This document shows positions 34,965 to 44,759 of a stretch of 64,000 bases of DNA, piece after piece (position 1 is the stretch's first letter; each line of letters starts with the position of its first letter). The notes below the pieces were generated by a model, which was not told the DNA's origin, did not search any database, and saw only the letters and a list, made by a program, of their open reading frames with translations. The DNA is taken from contig NZ_FOXA01000002.1 of NCBI RefSeq assembly GCF_900115595.1, forward strand, positions 62,001-126,000, read 5' to 3'. This stretch comes from Tranquillimonas alkanivorans. GTDB taxonomy: Bacteria > Pseudomonadota > Alphaproteobacteria > Rhodobacterales > Rhodobacteraceae. The translations under genes and the position numbers were made by a program.

Positions 34965-35123
34965 GGAGTCTCCTTGCCGTTCGGGTGCGGCGGCCGCGCC
35001 CGCATGTCCTGGGTCACGGGAGGCAGGCTTACGGGCATAGGCTTAAAAAAGGGTGGAAGCGGCCGCGGGGTTGTCGCGGGCCTATCGCGCTCCACAACTT
35101 CGGGTGCAGACGAAGGAGGTTCG

Positions 35124-36470
35124 ATGACCGACGCAGGACGCGCCACGGACGAATTCATGGACGCGCTGAAAGCGCGGGACCCGCACGAAAAGGAGTTTCA
35201 CCAGGCGGTCGAAGACGTCGTCTCGGCTGTCATGCCATGGTACCTCGAGCAGGACGATCTGCGCCGGGCCGGCGTGCTCGAGCGGCTGGCCGAGCCTGAC
35301 CGGACCATCAGCTTCCGCGTGGCGTGGGAGGACGACGCGGGCGCGGTGCAGATGAACCGGGGCTGGCGGGTGCAGTTTTCGCACGTGCTGGGGCCCTACA
35401 AGGGCGGGCTGCGCTTCGCCGCGTCCGTGGATCAGAGCGTGCTGAAGTTCCTGGGCTTCGAGCAGATCCTGAAAAACAGCCTGACCGGCCTGCCGATGGG
35501 CGGTGCCAAGGGTGGCGCCGACTTCGACCCGAAGGGCCGCAGCGACCGAGAGATCGCGCGTTTCTGCCAGTCATTCATGGCTGAGCTTCACCGCCATATC
35601 GGCCCGGACATCGACGTGCCTGCCGGCGACATGGGCGTGGGGGCAGAGGAGATCAGCGTGCTGTTCGGCGCGTACCTGCGGCTGACGAACACCTGGCACG
35701 GCGCGCTGACGGGCAAGGGGTGCACCTTCGGTGGCAGCCCCGTGCGGCTGGAGGCGACGGGGTATGGCTGCGTCTATTTCTGCGAGTTGATGCTGGGCGC
35801 GCGGGACGACACGCTCGAAGGCAAGCGCGTCGCCATCAGCGGCAGCGGCAACGTCGCGTTGCATGCCGCCGAGAAGGCGGTCGAGCGAGGGGCGAAGGTC
35901 GTCACGCTCAGCGACAGCGGCGGCGTCGTGGTGCGCGAGGACGGATTGCGGCAAGACGACTTCGCCGATATCCGGCGCATCAAGGCGGGGCGCGGGCGGT
36001 TGTCCGAACTCGACGGCGCGGGGCTCGACTATCGCGACGGCGCGAAGCCGTGGGGCGTGGAGTGCGACGTGGCGATGCCGTGCGCCACGCAGAACGAGGT
36101 CGAGGAGGAGGACGCCGCAACGCTGCTGGATGGCGGGGTGAAGGCGATCTGCGAGGGTGCGAACATGCCGCTGACGGCGGAGGCGGCGGGGCGCCTGCGC
36201 GAGGCGGGCGTGCTGCACGGGCCGGGCAAGGCCAGCAATGCCGGCGGCGTCGCCGTCAGCGGGTTCGAGCAGAGCCAGAACGCCCAACGCCAGAGCTGGA
36301 GCCGCGACGAGGTCGACCGCCGGCTCAAGGAGATCATGAAGGGCATCCACGGACGCTGCCTCGACATGCACGACGGCGACGGTGCGGGCGAGGTGGATTA
36401 CGTCCGCTGCGCCAACCTTGCCGGGTTCCGGCGCGTGGCGCAGGCGATGCGGTCCTTCGGGGTGTTCTGA
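35124..36470 (+). CDS. gdhA: Glutamate dehydrogenase
   Basis: A 448-residue hexameric-type glutamate dehydrogenase that aminates 2-oxoglutarate. The catalytic lysine is Lys129 in PMGGAKGG, at nearly the E. coli GdhA number, with SFRVAWEDD, MNRGWRVQFSHVLGPYKGGLRF and the dinucleotide loop SGSGNVA. Length and motifs fit the NADP-linked anabolic class, though coenzyme choice is not proven by eye. An ideal AAGGAGG sits 4 bases before the ATG. Upstream, the 7-base word AGGCTTA occurs twice (35025 and 35039), 14 bases apart, in the divergent gap with cheY. Confidence 0.94.
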   Translation: MTDAGRATDEFMDALKARDPHEKEFHQAVEDVVSAVMPWYLEQDDLRRAGVLERLAEPDRTISFRVAWEDDAGAVQMNRGWRVQFSHVLGPYKGGLRFAASVDQSVLKFLGFEQILKNSLTGLPMGGAKGGADFDPKGRSDREIARFCQSFMAELHRHIGPDIDVPAGDMGVGAEEISVLFGAYLRLTNTWHGALTGKGCTFGGSPVRLEATGYGCVYFCELMLGARDDTLEGKRVAISGSGNVALHAAEKAVERGAKVVTLSDSGGVVVREDGLRQDDFADIRRIKAGRGRLSELDGAGLDYRDGAKPWGVECDVAMPCATQNEVEEEDAATLLDGGVKAICEGANMPLTAEAAGRLREAGVLHGPGKASNAGGVAVSGFEQSQNAQRQSWSRDEVDRRLKEIMKGIHGRCLDMHDGDGAGEVDYVRCANLAGFRRVAQAMRSFGVF

Positions 36471-36476
36471 GCGGCC

Positions 36477-36503
36477 GGAACAAGTTGCAGATGCAACTGT
36501 TGC
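36477..36503 (+). promoter_or_regulatory. EcfG-like promoter overlapping palindromes
   Basis: GGAAC at 36477-36481 and TGTT at 36498-36501 are 16 bases apart, close to the GGAAC-N16-CGTT promoter used by the alphaproteobacterial general stress sigma factor EcfG. Within the spacer lies a perfect palindrome AGTTGCA-GA-TGCAACT (36483-36498), and a second, GCAAC-T-GTTGC, overlaps it (36493-36503). A repressor site inside the promoter is therefore possible. It begins seven bases after the gdhA stop and 67 bases before the DUF1622 start. The -10 element has one mismatch. Confidence 0.45.
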
Positions 36504-36543
36504 GGGTGAGGCTGATCCGCACGGCGCGGAAGAGGAGACGGCG

Positions 36544-36945
36544 ATGGAGGGTCTGAGCCTCGACATGTCCGGGACCGAGGGCGTGCTGCATACCGAGCTC
36601 GAGGGCGTGGTCATGGCGCTTGAATGGGTGGCGGCGGGGATCGATCTGCTGTCGATCCTGATCATGCTGATGGGGGCTGCGCGCTTCGTCTGGGGCGTCG
36701 CGCGGTCCGAGGCGAGCCGCGTGCCCGAACGGCGGGTGCAGGGCCTGAACGCCGAGCGCATGGCGCTGGGCCGCTACATCCTTGCCGGGCTGGAACTGCT
36801 GATCGTGTCCGACATCATCCACACGGCCCTCAGCCTCGCGCTGGGCGACCTGGTGTTCCTGGGCCTGCTGGTGCTCATTCGGGCGACGGTCAGCTATTTC
36901 CTGGACCGCGAAATCCGGGACATCCGTGAAGAGATGTCGCGCTGA
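36544..36945 (+). CDS. DUF1622 family membrane protein
   Basis: A 133-residue protein with three predicted membrane segments (about residues 22-42, 78-98 and 101-118) and a basic, Arg/Glu-rich C-terminal tail (DREIRDIREEM). The middle loop carries the LGRYILAGLELLIVSDIIHT stretch that I associate with DUF1622. Function unknown. AGAGGAGA precedes the ATG. It lies downstream of the EcfG-like promoter and upstream of mgtC on the same strand, so it may be part of a stress or cation-related unit. Confidence 0.8.
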   Translation: MEGLSLDMSGTEGVLHTELEGVVMALEWVAAGIDLLSILIMLMGAARFVWGVARSEASRVPERRVQGLNAERMALGRYILAGLELLIVSDIIHTALSLALGDLVFLGLLVLIRATVSYFLDREIRDIREEMSR

Positions 36946-37026
36946 CGTCGCACGCCCGCCCGGACAGCTTCAGGAACCGGCCTTCGGCATCGCACATTGA
37001 TTGGGCGAATGCGGAGGTCACCGGGG

Positions 37027-37518
37027 ATGTGGAACAACATCGTCAACGAGATGTCGAGCCCGACGATCCTGTCGTGGGAGGTGCTGGGCATCCGCCTGCT
37101 GGGCGCAGTCGTCCTGTGCGGCGCCATCGGGTTCGAGAGGGAACGGCGCGACCGCCCCGCCGGCCTGCGCACGCACATGCTGGTGGGGTTGGCCTCGTGC
37201 GTCTACTCGATCGTCATGCTCGAGCTTCTGGCGCGCTCGACCCAGTATCCCGACCACGTGCGCGCTGATCCGATCCGCATCATCGAGGGCATCACCAGCG
37301 GCGTGGCCTTCCTGGCCGCCGGGATGATCGTCTTCACCGGCGAGAAGGTGAAGGGGCTGACCACGGGGGCCAGCATGTGGCTGGCCGCGGCGGTCGGATT
37401 GTGCATCGGCCTGGGCATGTGGCCGATGGCGGTGGCGACGGCGGTGCTGTGCCTGGTGATCATGCGCGGCCTCAAGGCGATAGAGCGCCGGGCCTTCCAC
37501 AAGGACCTCGACGACTGA
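37027..37518 (+). CDS. MgtC/SapB family membrane protein
   Basis: A 163-residue inner-membrane protein with four to five hydrophobic segments. The family signature is clear: GAIGFERERRDRPAGLRTHMLVGLAS and the later GVAFLAAGMI followed by GLTTGASMW. MgtC-like proteins modulate ATP synthase or cation balance under magnesium or acid stress in some bacteria; the short form here lacks the ACT-like C-terminal domain of Salmonella MgtC. I start at ATG 37027, as the in-frame ATG at 36997 adds only a basic leader. It sits 81 bases after the DUF1622 gene. Confidence 0.87.
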   Translation: MWNNIVNEMSSPTILSWEVLGIRLLGAVVLCGAIGFERERRDRPAGLRTHMLVGLASCVYSIVMLELLARSTQYPDHVRADPIRIIEGITSGVAFLAAGMIVFTGEKVKGLTTGASMWLAAAVGLCIGLGMWPMAVATAVLCLVIMRGLKAIERRAFHKDLDD

Positions 37519-37723
37519 GCGGTCCGGGACTGCGCCGAGGCGCGTCGCGGCATGCACAGGAGGTGCGCAGGCGCCCTCACCCGAGCATTCGCTGGCCGCC
37601 CCGCTGTTGCCGCTGGAAGCCGCCCATCACCATCACGCCCGGCTTTTCGGCCGATGGGGACGGCGCTTCCGTGGCTGCTCATCATGCGCGTGCCAATCCA
37701 GTCGGGCGATGCGCCTCGCAAGG

Positions 37724-37738
37724 GCCCGTCGACCGGGC
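37724..37738 (-). terminator. Short hairpin after the antiporter gene
   Basis: GCCCG-TCGAC-CGGGC forms a perfect 5-base stem with a 5-base loop, one base past the antiporter stop on the minus strand. It has no clear U-tract (CCTTGC follows), so it is a weak 3'-end candidate. Confidence 0.3.
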
Positions 37739-37739
37739 G

Positions 37740-38771
<1,032 letters not shown>

Positions 38772-39202
38772 GCCTGCAATTTCCTTTCGCGCTTCAACGC
38801 CTTGCGCGCCGGCTTCGTTGCATAGGAACATGCTGCTGTTGCCGGTGTCGTCGATGAATCCAGCGGTTGCCACTGACGATCGTCCGCCAGCGCACGTCCT
38901 GATCGCGGCGGGCATGACGCTGCCGCGTCCCGGCGCGCGGCGGTTGCGGGCACCCAGAGCACGCCAGTCCGGCAGAGGGAAACCGCCCGCGCGTCGTCGT
39001 CGCGCCTTGGCCGGCTCACCCGGTCCCGGGCGAGGAATCGCCGGGATGCACCGCTGGCGGAAACCCGCTCAATATGACATCCTCGGGCTTATCCGCGTGC
39101 ATGATCATCCAATCCAGGCGCAATTTTCCTTAACGCGGCCGTCGGGATGATCTAGCCTATCGTATAGCGATGGCTCTGCCGCGTGGGGGAATGGAGGGAT
39201 AG
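38772..39202. other. 431-base gap between the antiporter and receiver genes
   Basis: Divergent gap with no convincing gene on either strand. The right part (39075-39175) is clearly less GC-rich, with ATTTTCCTTAA and CTATCGTATAGCG, the latter containing the palindrome CTATCGTATAG-like CTAT/ATAG arms, and is the likely promoter of the receiver gene. I looked for a metal-sensing riboswitch upstream of the antiporter and recognised none. Confidence 0.5.
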
Positions 39203-39580
39203 ATGGCTGCCGAAGACGCAAGCGTCCTCATTGTCGAGGACGAGGCCGTGATTGCGCTCGATCTCCAGGCGGAGCTCGAGGATGCGGGATGGACCGTGAT
39301 GGGCCCGGCCGCGTCCGTCAGCCAGGCCCTGAGCAGCATCAGGGATCGCCGCCCGACCATCGCCCTGCTCGACATCGAGCTTCGGGGCGAGACGACCTTC
39401 GCGCTGGCCGAATGCCTGCGCAAGAAGGGGCTTCCGGTGGTGTTCCTGACGGGACGCGAGGGGCGCGAGCGCCCGGCGTCGCTGCGTGACTGCCACCTGA
39501 TCCAGAAACCGGCGGATCTCAGCCGCATCGGAGCCCTGTTGCGCAACCTCACCGCGAAGGATGTCGCCGCGCCGCACTGA
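39203..39580 (+). CDS. Single-domain response regulator
   Basis: A 125-residue receiver domain without an output domain. The acidic pocket is Glu-Asp-Glu near residues 12-14 (IVEDEAV), the phospho-acceptor Asp57 (LLDIEL), Thr in FLTGRE, and the conserved lysine in IQKPAD. The VEDE start and the MGPAASVSQAL segment resemble receivers that pair with HWE/HisKA_2-type kinases, or the receiver part of PhyR-like proteins, so the kinase encoded at 46516 is a conceivable partner. That link is inference. GGAGGGA precedes the ATG. Confidence 0.85.
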   Translation: MAAEDASVLIVEDEAVIALDLQAELEDAGWTVMGPAASVSQALSSIRDRRPTIALLDIELRGETTFALAECLRKKGLPVVFLTGREGRERPASLRDCHLIQKPADLSRIGALLRNLTAKDVAAPH

Positions 39581-39594
39581 GCCGCCCGCGCGGG

Positions 39595-40566
39595 TCAGCC
39601 CAGCAGCAGTCCCAGCAGGAAGACGGCGACCAGCCCGCCGCCATAGATTGCCTTGCGCACCACTCCGGCGTCGACGATCAGCCCGCTGTCGCGTGCGCCG
39701 TCGCCGAAGCGCCCGCGTGCGTTCGGGGGCAGGCTGACCGGCGTCATCAGGTTGTCGGGGCGGCCACCCGGCTCGGGCTCGCCCGACTTCTGCATGCCCG
39801 GCCCCTCGCGCGCCATCTTCCAGTCCAGCCAGCCGGGCAGGGTGGCCTGCCCGAACAGCATCTTCAGCGTCGACACCCCGATCAGCAGCTCGCGGGCATC
39901 GGTGCGGATCGCCTTCATCACCGCCTCGGCGACGACCTCGGGCTGATAGATCGGCGGCGCGGGCTGCGGCTTCTGGCTCATCTTGTTGCGCGCCCAGTCG
40001 AACTGCGGCGTGTTCACCGCCGGAAGCTGGACGAGCGACAACGCGATGGGCCTCCCGGCGCGCAGCACCTCGGAGCGCACGGCGCCGGTGAAGCCGTTGA
40101 TGGCGTGCTTGGCGGCGCAATAGGCGGACTGGATGGGGATCGGGCGATAGGCGAGGCCCGAGCCGATATTGACGATGTTGCCCCGCTTCATGTGCCGCAG
40201 CGCCTCGCGCGTCCCGTTGACCTGGCCCAGGAAAGTGACGTCGATCACGCGCTCGAACTCCTCGGGCGTCATCTGGTCGAAGGGGGCATAGACGGTGACC
40301 ATCGCCACGTTCACCCAGACCTCGGGCGGGCCCAGGCGGGCCACCAGCGTTTCGACCGCCGCGGCGAGCGCCGCCGCATCGGCCACGTCCGCGGGCGTGG
40401 CGGAGACTTGGCCGGCCTCGTATTCGTGCTCGATCAGGCGCAGGCGATCCGGGTCGCGGGCCACGACGCCGACGGCGTAGCCCTCGGTGACCAGCCGGTC
40501 GACGACGGCCCGCCCAACGCCCGCGCTGCCGCCCAGAACGATGGCCGTGCGCGCCGCCTGCGTCAT
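39595..40566 (-). CDS. Short-chain dehydrogenase/reductase with C-terminal membrane helix
   Basis: A 323-residue SDR. The NAD(P) loop is GGSAGVGR near residue 12, followed by a VNVAM strand motif in place of NNAG. The catalytic serine is in NIGSGLAYRP and the Tyr-Lys pair in YCAAK. The first ~230 residues are the SDR core; the remainder has a Gly/Pro-rich linker and ends in a hydrophobic helix (GGGLVAVFLLGLLLG) that may anchor it to the membrane. Substrate unknown. AGGAGG lies upstream of the ATG. It is divergent from the ABC transporter genes. Confidence 0.84.
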   Translation of the reverse strand: MTQAARTAIVLGGSAGVGRAVVDRLVTEGYAVGVVARDPDRLRLIEHEYEAGQVSATPADVADAAALAAAVETLVARLGPPEVWVNVAMVTVYAPFDQMTPEEFERVIDVTFLGQVNGTREALRHMKRGNIVNIGSGLAYRPIPIQSAYCAAKHAINGFTGAVRSEVLRAGRPIALSLVQLPAVNTPQFDWARNKMSQKPQPAPPIYQPEVVAEAVMKAIRTDARELLIGVSTLKMLFGQATLPGWLDWKMAREGPGMQKSGEPEPGGRPDNLMTPVSLPPNARGRFGDGARDSGLIVDAGVVRKAIYGGGLVAVFLLGLLLG

Positions 40567-40692
40567 GGTCCGCCTCCTGTTCCTGCTGCCAGGGGCCCAA
40601 CCGGAGCGGCGCGGGCCCGGTTCCGCCGGCTATGGCATGCGCTGGCCGCAGCCGCTAGACCCGGCCCGACAACACCAAAGCGGAGCCCCAGC

Positions 40693-41562
40693 ATGCGCCC
40701 CCTCGCCGCCGCCCTTCTCGCCGCCGTCGCCACCCTGTCCGGCGGCGCATTATCCGCGCAGGACGCGCCGACAGTGTATTTCTCGGCGATCCCCGACGAC
40801 GACGAGACGCGGCTGACCGAGCGGTTCGGCAAGGTGGCGGACTACCTGTCGGACGAGCTGGGCGTGCCGGTGGAATACATCCCCGTCAAAAGCTACGCCG
40901 CCGCCGTCACCGCCTTCCGCAACGACCAGATTCAGCTGGCCTGGTTCGGCGGACTGTCCGGGGTGCAGGCGCGGCAGGCGGTGCCCGGGTCGCGCGCCAT
41001 CGCGCAGGGGGCCGAGGACGAGGCCTTCGTCACCTATTTCATCGCGCACGAAGCTACCGGGCTGGAAGAGAGCGAGACGTTTCCGCAGGAGGTCGCTGGG
41101 CTGCGATTCACCTTCGGCGCGCAAACCTCGACCTCGGGCCGGCTGATGCCCGAGTACCACATTCACCAGCAGACGGAGCAGGCGCCGAATGAGCTGTTCC
41201 CGGACGTTGGCTTTTCGGGCGATCACGGGCAGACGCTGCGGCTGGTCGCCTCGGGCGCCTATGAGCTGGGCGCGCTGAACTACACCGTCTATGAACAGGC
41301 GGTCGAGGAGGGCGCGCCCGAGGTCCAGACGGCGAAGGTCGTTTGGAAGACGCCGCCGTACCCCGACTACAATTGGACCATCCGCGGCGACGTGGATGCG
41401 CGCTGGGGCGAGGGATTCGCCGACCGGGTACAGTCGGCGCTGGTCGACATGGACGACCCGGACCTTCTGGCCTCGTTCCCGCGCTCGGCCTTCATTCCGG
41501 CGGACAACGCGCTTTACGTGCCGATCGAGGACACCGCGCGCGAGCTCGACCTGATCGACTGA
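40693..41562 (+). CDS. PhnD-family ABC substrate-binding protein (putative selenate/oxyanion type)
   Basis: A 289-residue periplasmic binding protein with a signal peptide of about 22 residues (ending LSAQ). Segments FSAIPDDDETRLTERF, VPVKSYAAAVTAFRNDQIQLAWFGGLSGVQAR and WKTPPYPDYNW match my memory of the group annotated as putative selenate ABC transporter binding proteins, relatives of the phosphonate/phosphite binder PhnD. No selenium-metabolism or phn catabolic genes are nearby to decide between oxyanions. It is the first gene of a three-gene transporter; its TGA overlaps the next ATG. Confidence 0.85.
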   Translation: MRPLAAALLAAVATLSGGALSAQDAPTVYFSAIPDDDETRLTERFGKVADYLSDELGVPVEYIPVKSYAAAVTAFRNDQIQLAWFGGLSGVQARQAVPGSRAIAQGAEDEAFVTYFIAHEATGLEESETFPQEVAGLRFTFGAQTSTSGRLMPEYHIHQQTEQAPNELFPDVGFSGDHGQTLRLVASGAYELGALNYTVYEQAVEEGAPEVQTAKVVWKTPPYPDYNWTIRGDVDARWGEGFADRVQSALVDMDDPDLLASFPRSAFIPADNALYVPIEDTARELDLID

Positions 41563-42245
41563 TGGATGGCGCGGCGCCGATGGCGCGGATCGACGGCGAG
41601 ACGCTGGCCTGGCAGGGCAAGCCCGTGCTGCGCGACGTGCGGCTCGAGTTGCGGGCGGGCGAGCGGCTGGTGCTGCTGGGACGCAGCGGCGCGGGCAAGT
41701 CGACTCTGATCGGCGCGCTGCGCGAGCGGCTCGAGACCGGGCGCGGCGGCCCGCGCGTGGCGCTGGTGCCGCAGGATCACGGGCTGGTGCCGCAGCTTTC
41801 GGTACACCTGAACGCCTGGATGGGCCGGCTCGACGACCACGGCACTGCCTACAACCTTGCCAACCTCGTCCGCCCCTTCGCGCGCGAAAGGCGGGCCGTG
41901 GCGCCGTGGCTCGACCGGGTGGGGCTGGCCGGGCTCGACCGGCGCGCGGTCGAGACGCTGTCGGGGGGACAGCGGCAGCGCACCGCGCTGGCCCGCGCGC
42001 TGTTCAGGGGCGGCGACGTGGCGCTTGCGGACGAGCCGGTAAGCGCGGTGGACCCGGCGCACGGGGCGGCGCTGCTCGACGCGCTGGGCGAGCGGTTTCC
42101 GACGGTGGTGCTGGCGCTTCACGACACGGCGGCCGCGCTGCGGTTGGCAAGCCGCGTGGTGGGTCTGCGCGGCGGTGGCGTCGCCTTCGACAAGTCGGTG
42201 GCGGAGATCTCGGACGACGAGATCGCCGCGCTCTATCGCCGGTGA
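41562..42245 (+). CDS. ABC transporter ATPase (PhnC-like)
   Basis: A 227-residue nucleotide-binding subunit with Walker A GRSGAGKST, Q-loop VPQDHGLVPQLSV, signature LSGGQRQR and Walker B VALADEPVSAVD. The Walker B aspartate stands where LLLDEP is usual (here ALADEP), still with the catalytic glutamate. Slightly shorter than typical PhnC (about 250 residues). Start ATG 41562 shares its A with the preceding TGA; ATG 41580 is an alternative. Its stop overlaps the permease GTG as GTGA. Confidence 0.88.
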   Translation: MDGAAPMARIDGETLAWQGKPVLRDVRLELRAGERLVLLGRSGAGKSTLIGALRERLETGRGGPRVALVPQDHGLVPQLSVHLNAWMGRLDDHGTAYNLANLVRPFARERRAVAPWLDRVGLAGLDRRAVETLSGGQRQRTALARALFRGGDVALADEPVSAVDPAHGAALLDALGERFPTVVLALHDTAAALRLASRVVGLRGGGVAFDKSVAEISDDEIAALYRR

Positions 42246-43774
42246 AGGCGCGGGCCGACCGCCGCCGGCTCGGCCGCCGGAGCATGCTGCTGGGCTTCGC
42301 GTTGGCGACGCTCGCGGCGCTCTGGCTTGCCGATCTGCGGCTGCTCGCGCCCGACCCGTGGCAGACGCTGGGGCGGATCGGGACGGGCCTGCTTTCGCCC
42401 TCATTCGCTGACCTTCCGGCGCTGGCCGAGGCGGCGGCGCTCACGCTGGCCTTCGCCTTCTGCGGCGTGTTCGGGGGCGCGGCGGCGGGGCTGGTGCTGG
42501 CCCCATTCTACCACCTGCGGCCCTTGCGCCACCTGTGCATCGCCGTTCGTGCCATACACGAGCTGTTCTGGGCGCTGCTGCTGATGCAGGTGACGGGCCT
42601 GTCGCCGCTGACCGGGGTGCTTGCCATCGGGCTGCCCTATGCCGGCATCTTCGCCAAGGTCTTTGCCGAGTACCTGGAAGAGGCCGACCCCGCCGCCGCC
42701 CGTGCGCTGCCCCGCGGCAGCCCGCGGCTGTCGGCGCTGGTCTTCGCGCGCCTGCCGCTCGCGCTGCGCGAGATGCGGTCCTATGTCCTTTACCGGCTGG
42801 AGTGCGGGCTGCGGTCGTCGGCCGTGCTGGGCTTCATCGGGCTGCCGACTCTGGGCTTCCTGCTGGAGAGCTATTTCCGGCAGGCTCATTACGGCGAGGC
42901 GGCGGCGGTGTTGGCGGTGTTCCTGGCGCTCATCCTGCCGCTGCGGCTGTGGATGCGCTGGCCGCTGGTCCCGGTTTACGTCGCCGTCTCGGCCTGGCTG
43001 CTTTCGCGGGTCGAGACGCCGCCGACCGGGGCGGGCGTCCTGTGGCGCTTCGTGACCCACGACATCGTGCCTGCGCCGCTGCGCAGCGGCGGCTGGGCAA
43101 CCCTGACCGGATGGCTCGACTTCGCCGGCTGGCTGTGGCGGCTGGGCGTCGAGCAGATCGCGCCCGGCGTCTGGACCACGATGATCCTGTCGCAGGTGGC
43201 GCTGGCGCTGGCCGCGCTCATCGCCGTCGTGGGCTTTCCGCTGATCGTGCCGCGCGTGACGGGCCGGGCGGGTGCGCTGGCGGGCCACGCGCTGCTGGTG
43301 CTGGGCCGCTCGATCCCGGAATACATGCTGGCCTTTATCCTGCTTCAGCTCTTCGGCCCCTCGATGCTGCCGGCGATCCTGGCGCTCGCCGTGCATAACG
43401 GGGCAATCATGGCGCACCTGATGGGGCGGCAGGCCGAGGGACTGTGCGCCGACCTCAGGCCCGACGCGCCGCGCGGATCGGTGCTGTGGGGCTACGAGCT
43501 TCTGCCGCGGCAGTTCGCGAGCTTCCTGGCGCTGTGCCTCTACCGGTGGGAGATCATCGTGCGCGACAGCGCCATCTTCGGGCTGATCGGCGTGGCCACG
43601 CTGGGCTTTCACGTCGATGCCGCGATCCAGACCCTGCGTATCGACCGGGCGGTGGCCCTGCTTCTGGCGATGGGCGGGCTGACGCTGGCCATCGACACCC
43701 TGTCCACGCACCTGCGGCGCCGCATGCGGTTGGCGCATGCGCCCGGTGCAAAACAGGTGTTGCACGAAGAGTGA
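42242..43774 (+). CDS. Fused double-domain ABC permease (PhnE-like)
   Basis: About 510 residues, twice the length of a normal PhnE. Each half has about six membrane segments and its own coupling loop: ALPRGSPRLSALVFARLPLA in the first half and GSVLWGYELLPRQFASF in the second. A single chain would therefore form the whole channel. This fused form fits the putative selenate-type transporter family. Starts with GTG coupled to the ATPase gene. Near its end the coding sequence holds GTGCAA-N8-TTGCAC (43746-43765), a small hairpin just before the stop. Confidence 0.85.
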   Translation: MKARADRRRLGRRSMLLGFALATLAALWLADLRLLAPDPWQTLGRIGTGLLSPSFADLPALAEAAALTLAFAFCGVFGGAAAGLVLAPFYHLRPLRHLCIAVRAIHELFWALLLMQVTGLSPLTGVLAIGLPYAGIFAKVFAEYLEEADPAAARALPRGSPRLSALVFARLPLALREMRSYVLYRLECGLRSSAVLGFIGLPTLGFLLESYFRQAHYGEAAAVLAVFLALILPLRLWMRWPLVPVYVAVSAWLLSRVETPPTGAGVLWRFVTHDIVPAPLRSGGWATLTGWLDFAGWLWRLGVEQIAPGVWTTMILSQVALALAALIAVVGFPLIVPRVTGRAGALAGHALLVLGRSIPEYMLAFILLQLFGPSMLPAILALAVHNGAIMAHLMGRQAEGLCADLRPDAPRGSVLWGYELLPRQFASFLALCLYRWEIIVRDSAIFGLIGVATLGFHVDAAIQTLRIDRAVALLLAMGGLTLAIDTLSTHLRRRMRLAHAPGAKQVLHEE

Positions 43775-43874
43775 CACCTGCGGTGAAAGGCTTCCGTTAC
43801 GGCGGCTCGGCCCTCTGCCTTTCCTTACCCGACCTGCGGTGCTACGCAACTGTCGGTGAGATAAGGGGTGCCCC

Positions 43875-44759
43875 ATGACGAGAACCAGCCTCGAAACGGT
43901 CCTGGCGATACTTCGCGAGGAGTTCGACGAGCTTCTGAGCGCCTGGCTCGAGACGCAGAAGGCCGAGGGCGTGCGCCGTCCCGACCTGTTTTCCGATCGC
44001 GAAAGCCGCCGCCAGCTGGGCGAGCTCCTGCGGGGCCTGGGCGACGGCATCGACGCGGCCGACGACCAGCGGACGCTGAACCTCGAGGCCGAACCCTGGG
44101 CCGGCCTGCGCGCCGCGCTCGAGGAGGTGACCCACGAACGGGTCGAGCGTGGGGTGTCGCCGTCGGAAATGGCGACTTTCGTTCTGGCGTTGAAGCAGCC
44201 TGTCTTCGCGCGCCTGCGCCAGAAGCTCGAGGCCGCGCCGGACAAGCTGATCGAGGAGATCACCGAGTTCAGCCGCCTGCTCGACGCCGTGGCGATGCAC
44301 ACGAACGAGCACTTCATCGCCGAGCGCGACCAGATCATCGAGCGGCAGCGCACCGAGATGATGGAGCTGTCGACGCCGGTCGTGCAGCTTTGGGACCGGG
44401 TACTGACCATCCCGCTGATCGGCACGCTGGACTCGGTCCGTGCGCAGGAGGTGATGGAGAACCTGCTGAACTCGATCGTCGAGGAAAGCGCCGAGGTGGT
44501 CATCGTCGACATCACCGGCGTGCGCGTCGTCGACACGCAGGTCGCCCAGCACCTGCTGCGCACCGCGGCGGCGGTGCGGCTGATGGGGGCCGAGGCGATC
44601 ATCAGCGGCATCAGTCCCAAGATCGCGCAGACCATGGTCGAACTCGGCGTCGACGTGGGCGAGGTGACGACGCGCCCGACGATCCGCGCGGCGCTGTCCG
44701 ACGCCTTCCGCAAGGTCGGCTTTTCGATCGAACGGCGAGGGGACGCCGACCGTGGCTGA
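43875..44759 (+). CDS. rsbR: Stressosome sensor/scaffold RsbR-like protein
   Basis: A 294-residue protein. The N-terminal ~165 residues are helical (RsbR_N-like, with a HFIAERDQIIERQRTEMMELSTPV linker helix) and the C-terminal ~125 residues are a STAS domain with PLIGTLDSVRAQEVMENLL and DITGVRVVDTQVAQHL. By eye Thr221 and Thr253 fall where RsbT phosphorylates B. subtilis RsbR. In Bacillus, RsbR and RsbS build the stressosome, a large sensory shell that holds RsbT until stress. The N-terminal input here is not a globin or PAS domain I recognise. First of five coupled genes; AAGGGG precedes the ATG. Confidence 0.88.
   Translation: MTRTSLETVLAILREEFDELLSAWLETQKAEGVRRPDLFSDRESRRQLGELLRGLGDGIDAADDQRTLNLEAEPWAGLRAALEEVTHERVERGVSPSEMATFVLALKQPVFARLRQKLEAAPDKLIEEITEFSRLLDAVAMHTNEHFIAERDQIIERQRTEMMELSTPVVQLWDRVLTIPLIGTLDSVRAQEVMENLLNSIVEESAEVVIVDITGVRVVDTQVAQHLLRTAAAVRLMGAEAIISGISPKIAQTMVELGVDVGEVTTRPTIRAALSDAFRKVGFSIERRGDADRG

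Noticed and set aside
38772-39202. Metal-sensing riboswitch upstream of the antiporter
   Set aside because: I looked for a yybP-ykoY-like or other known aptamer core on both strands and recognised none.
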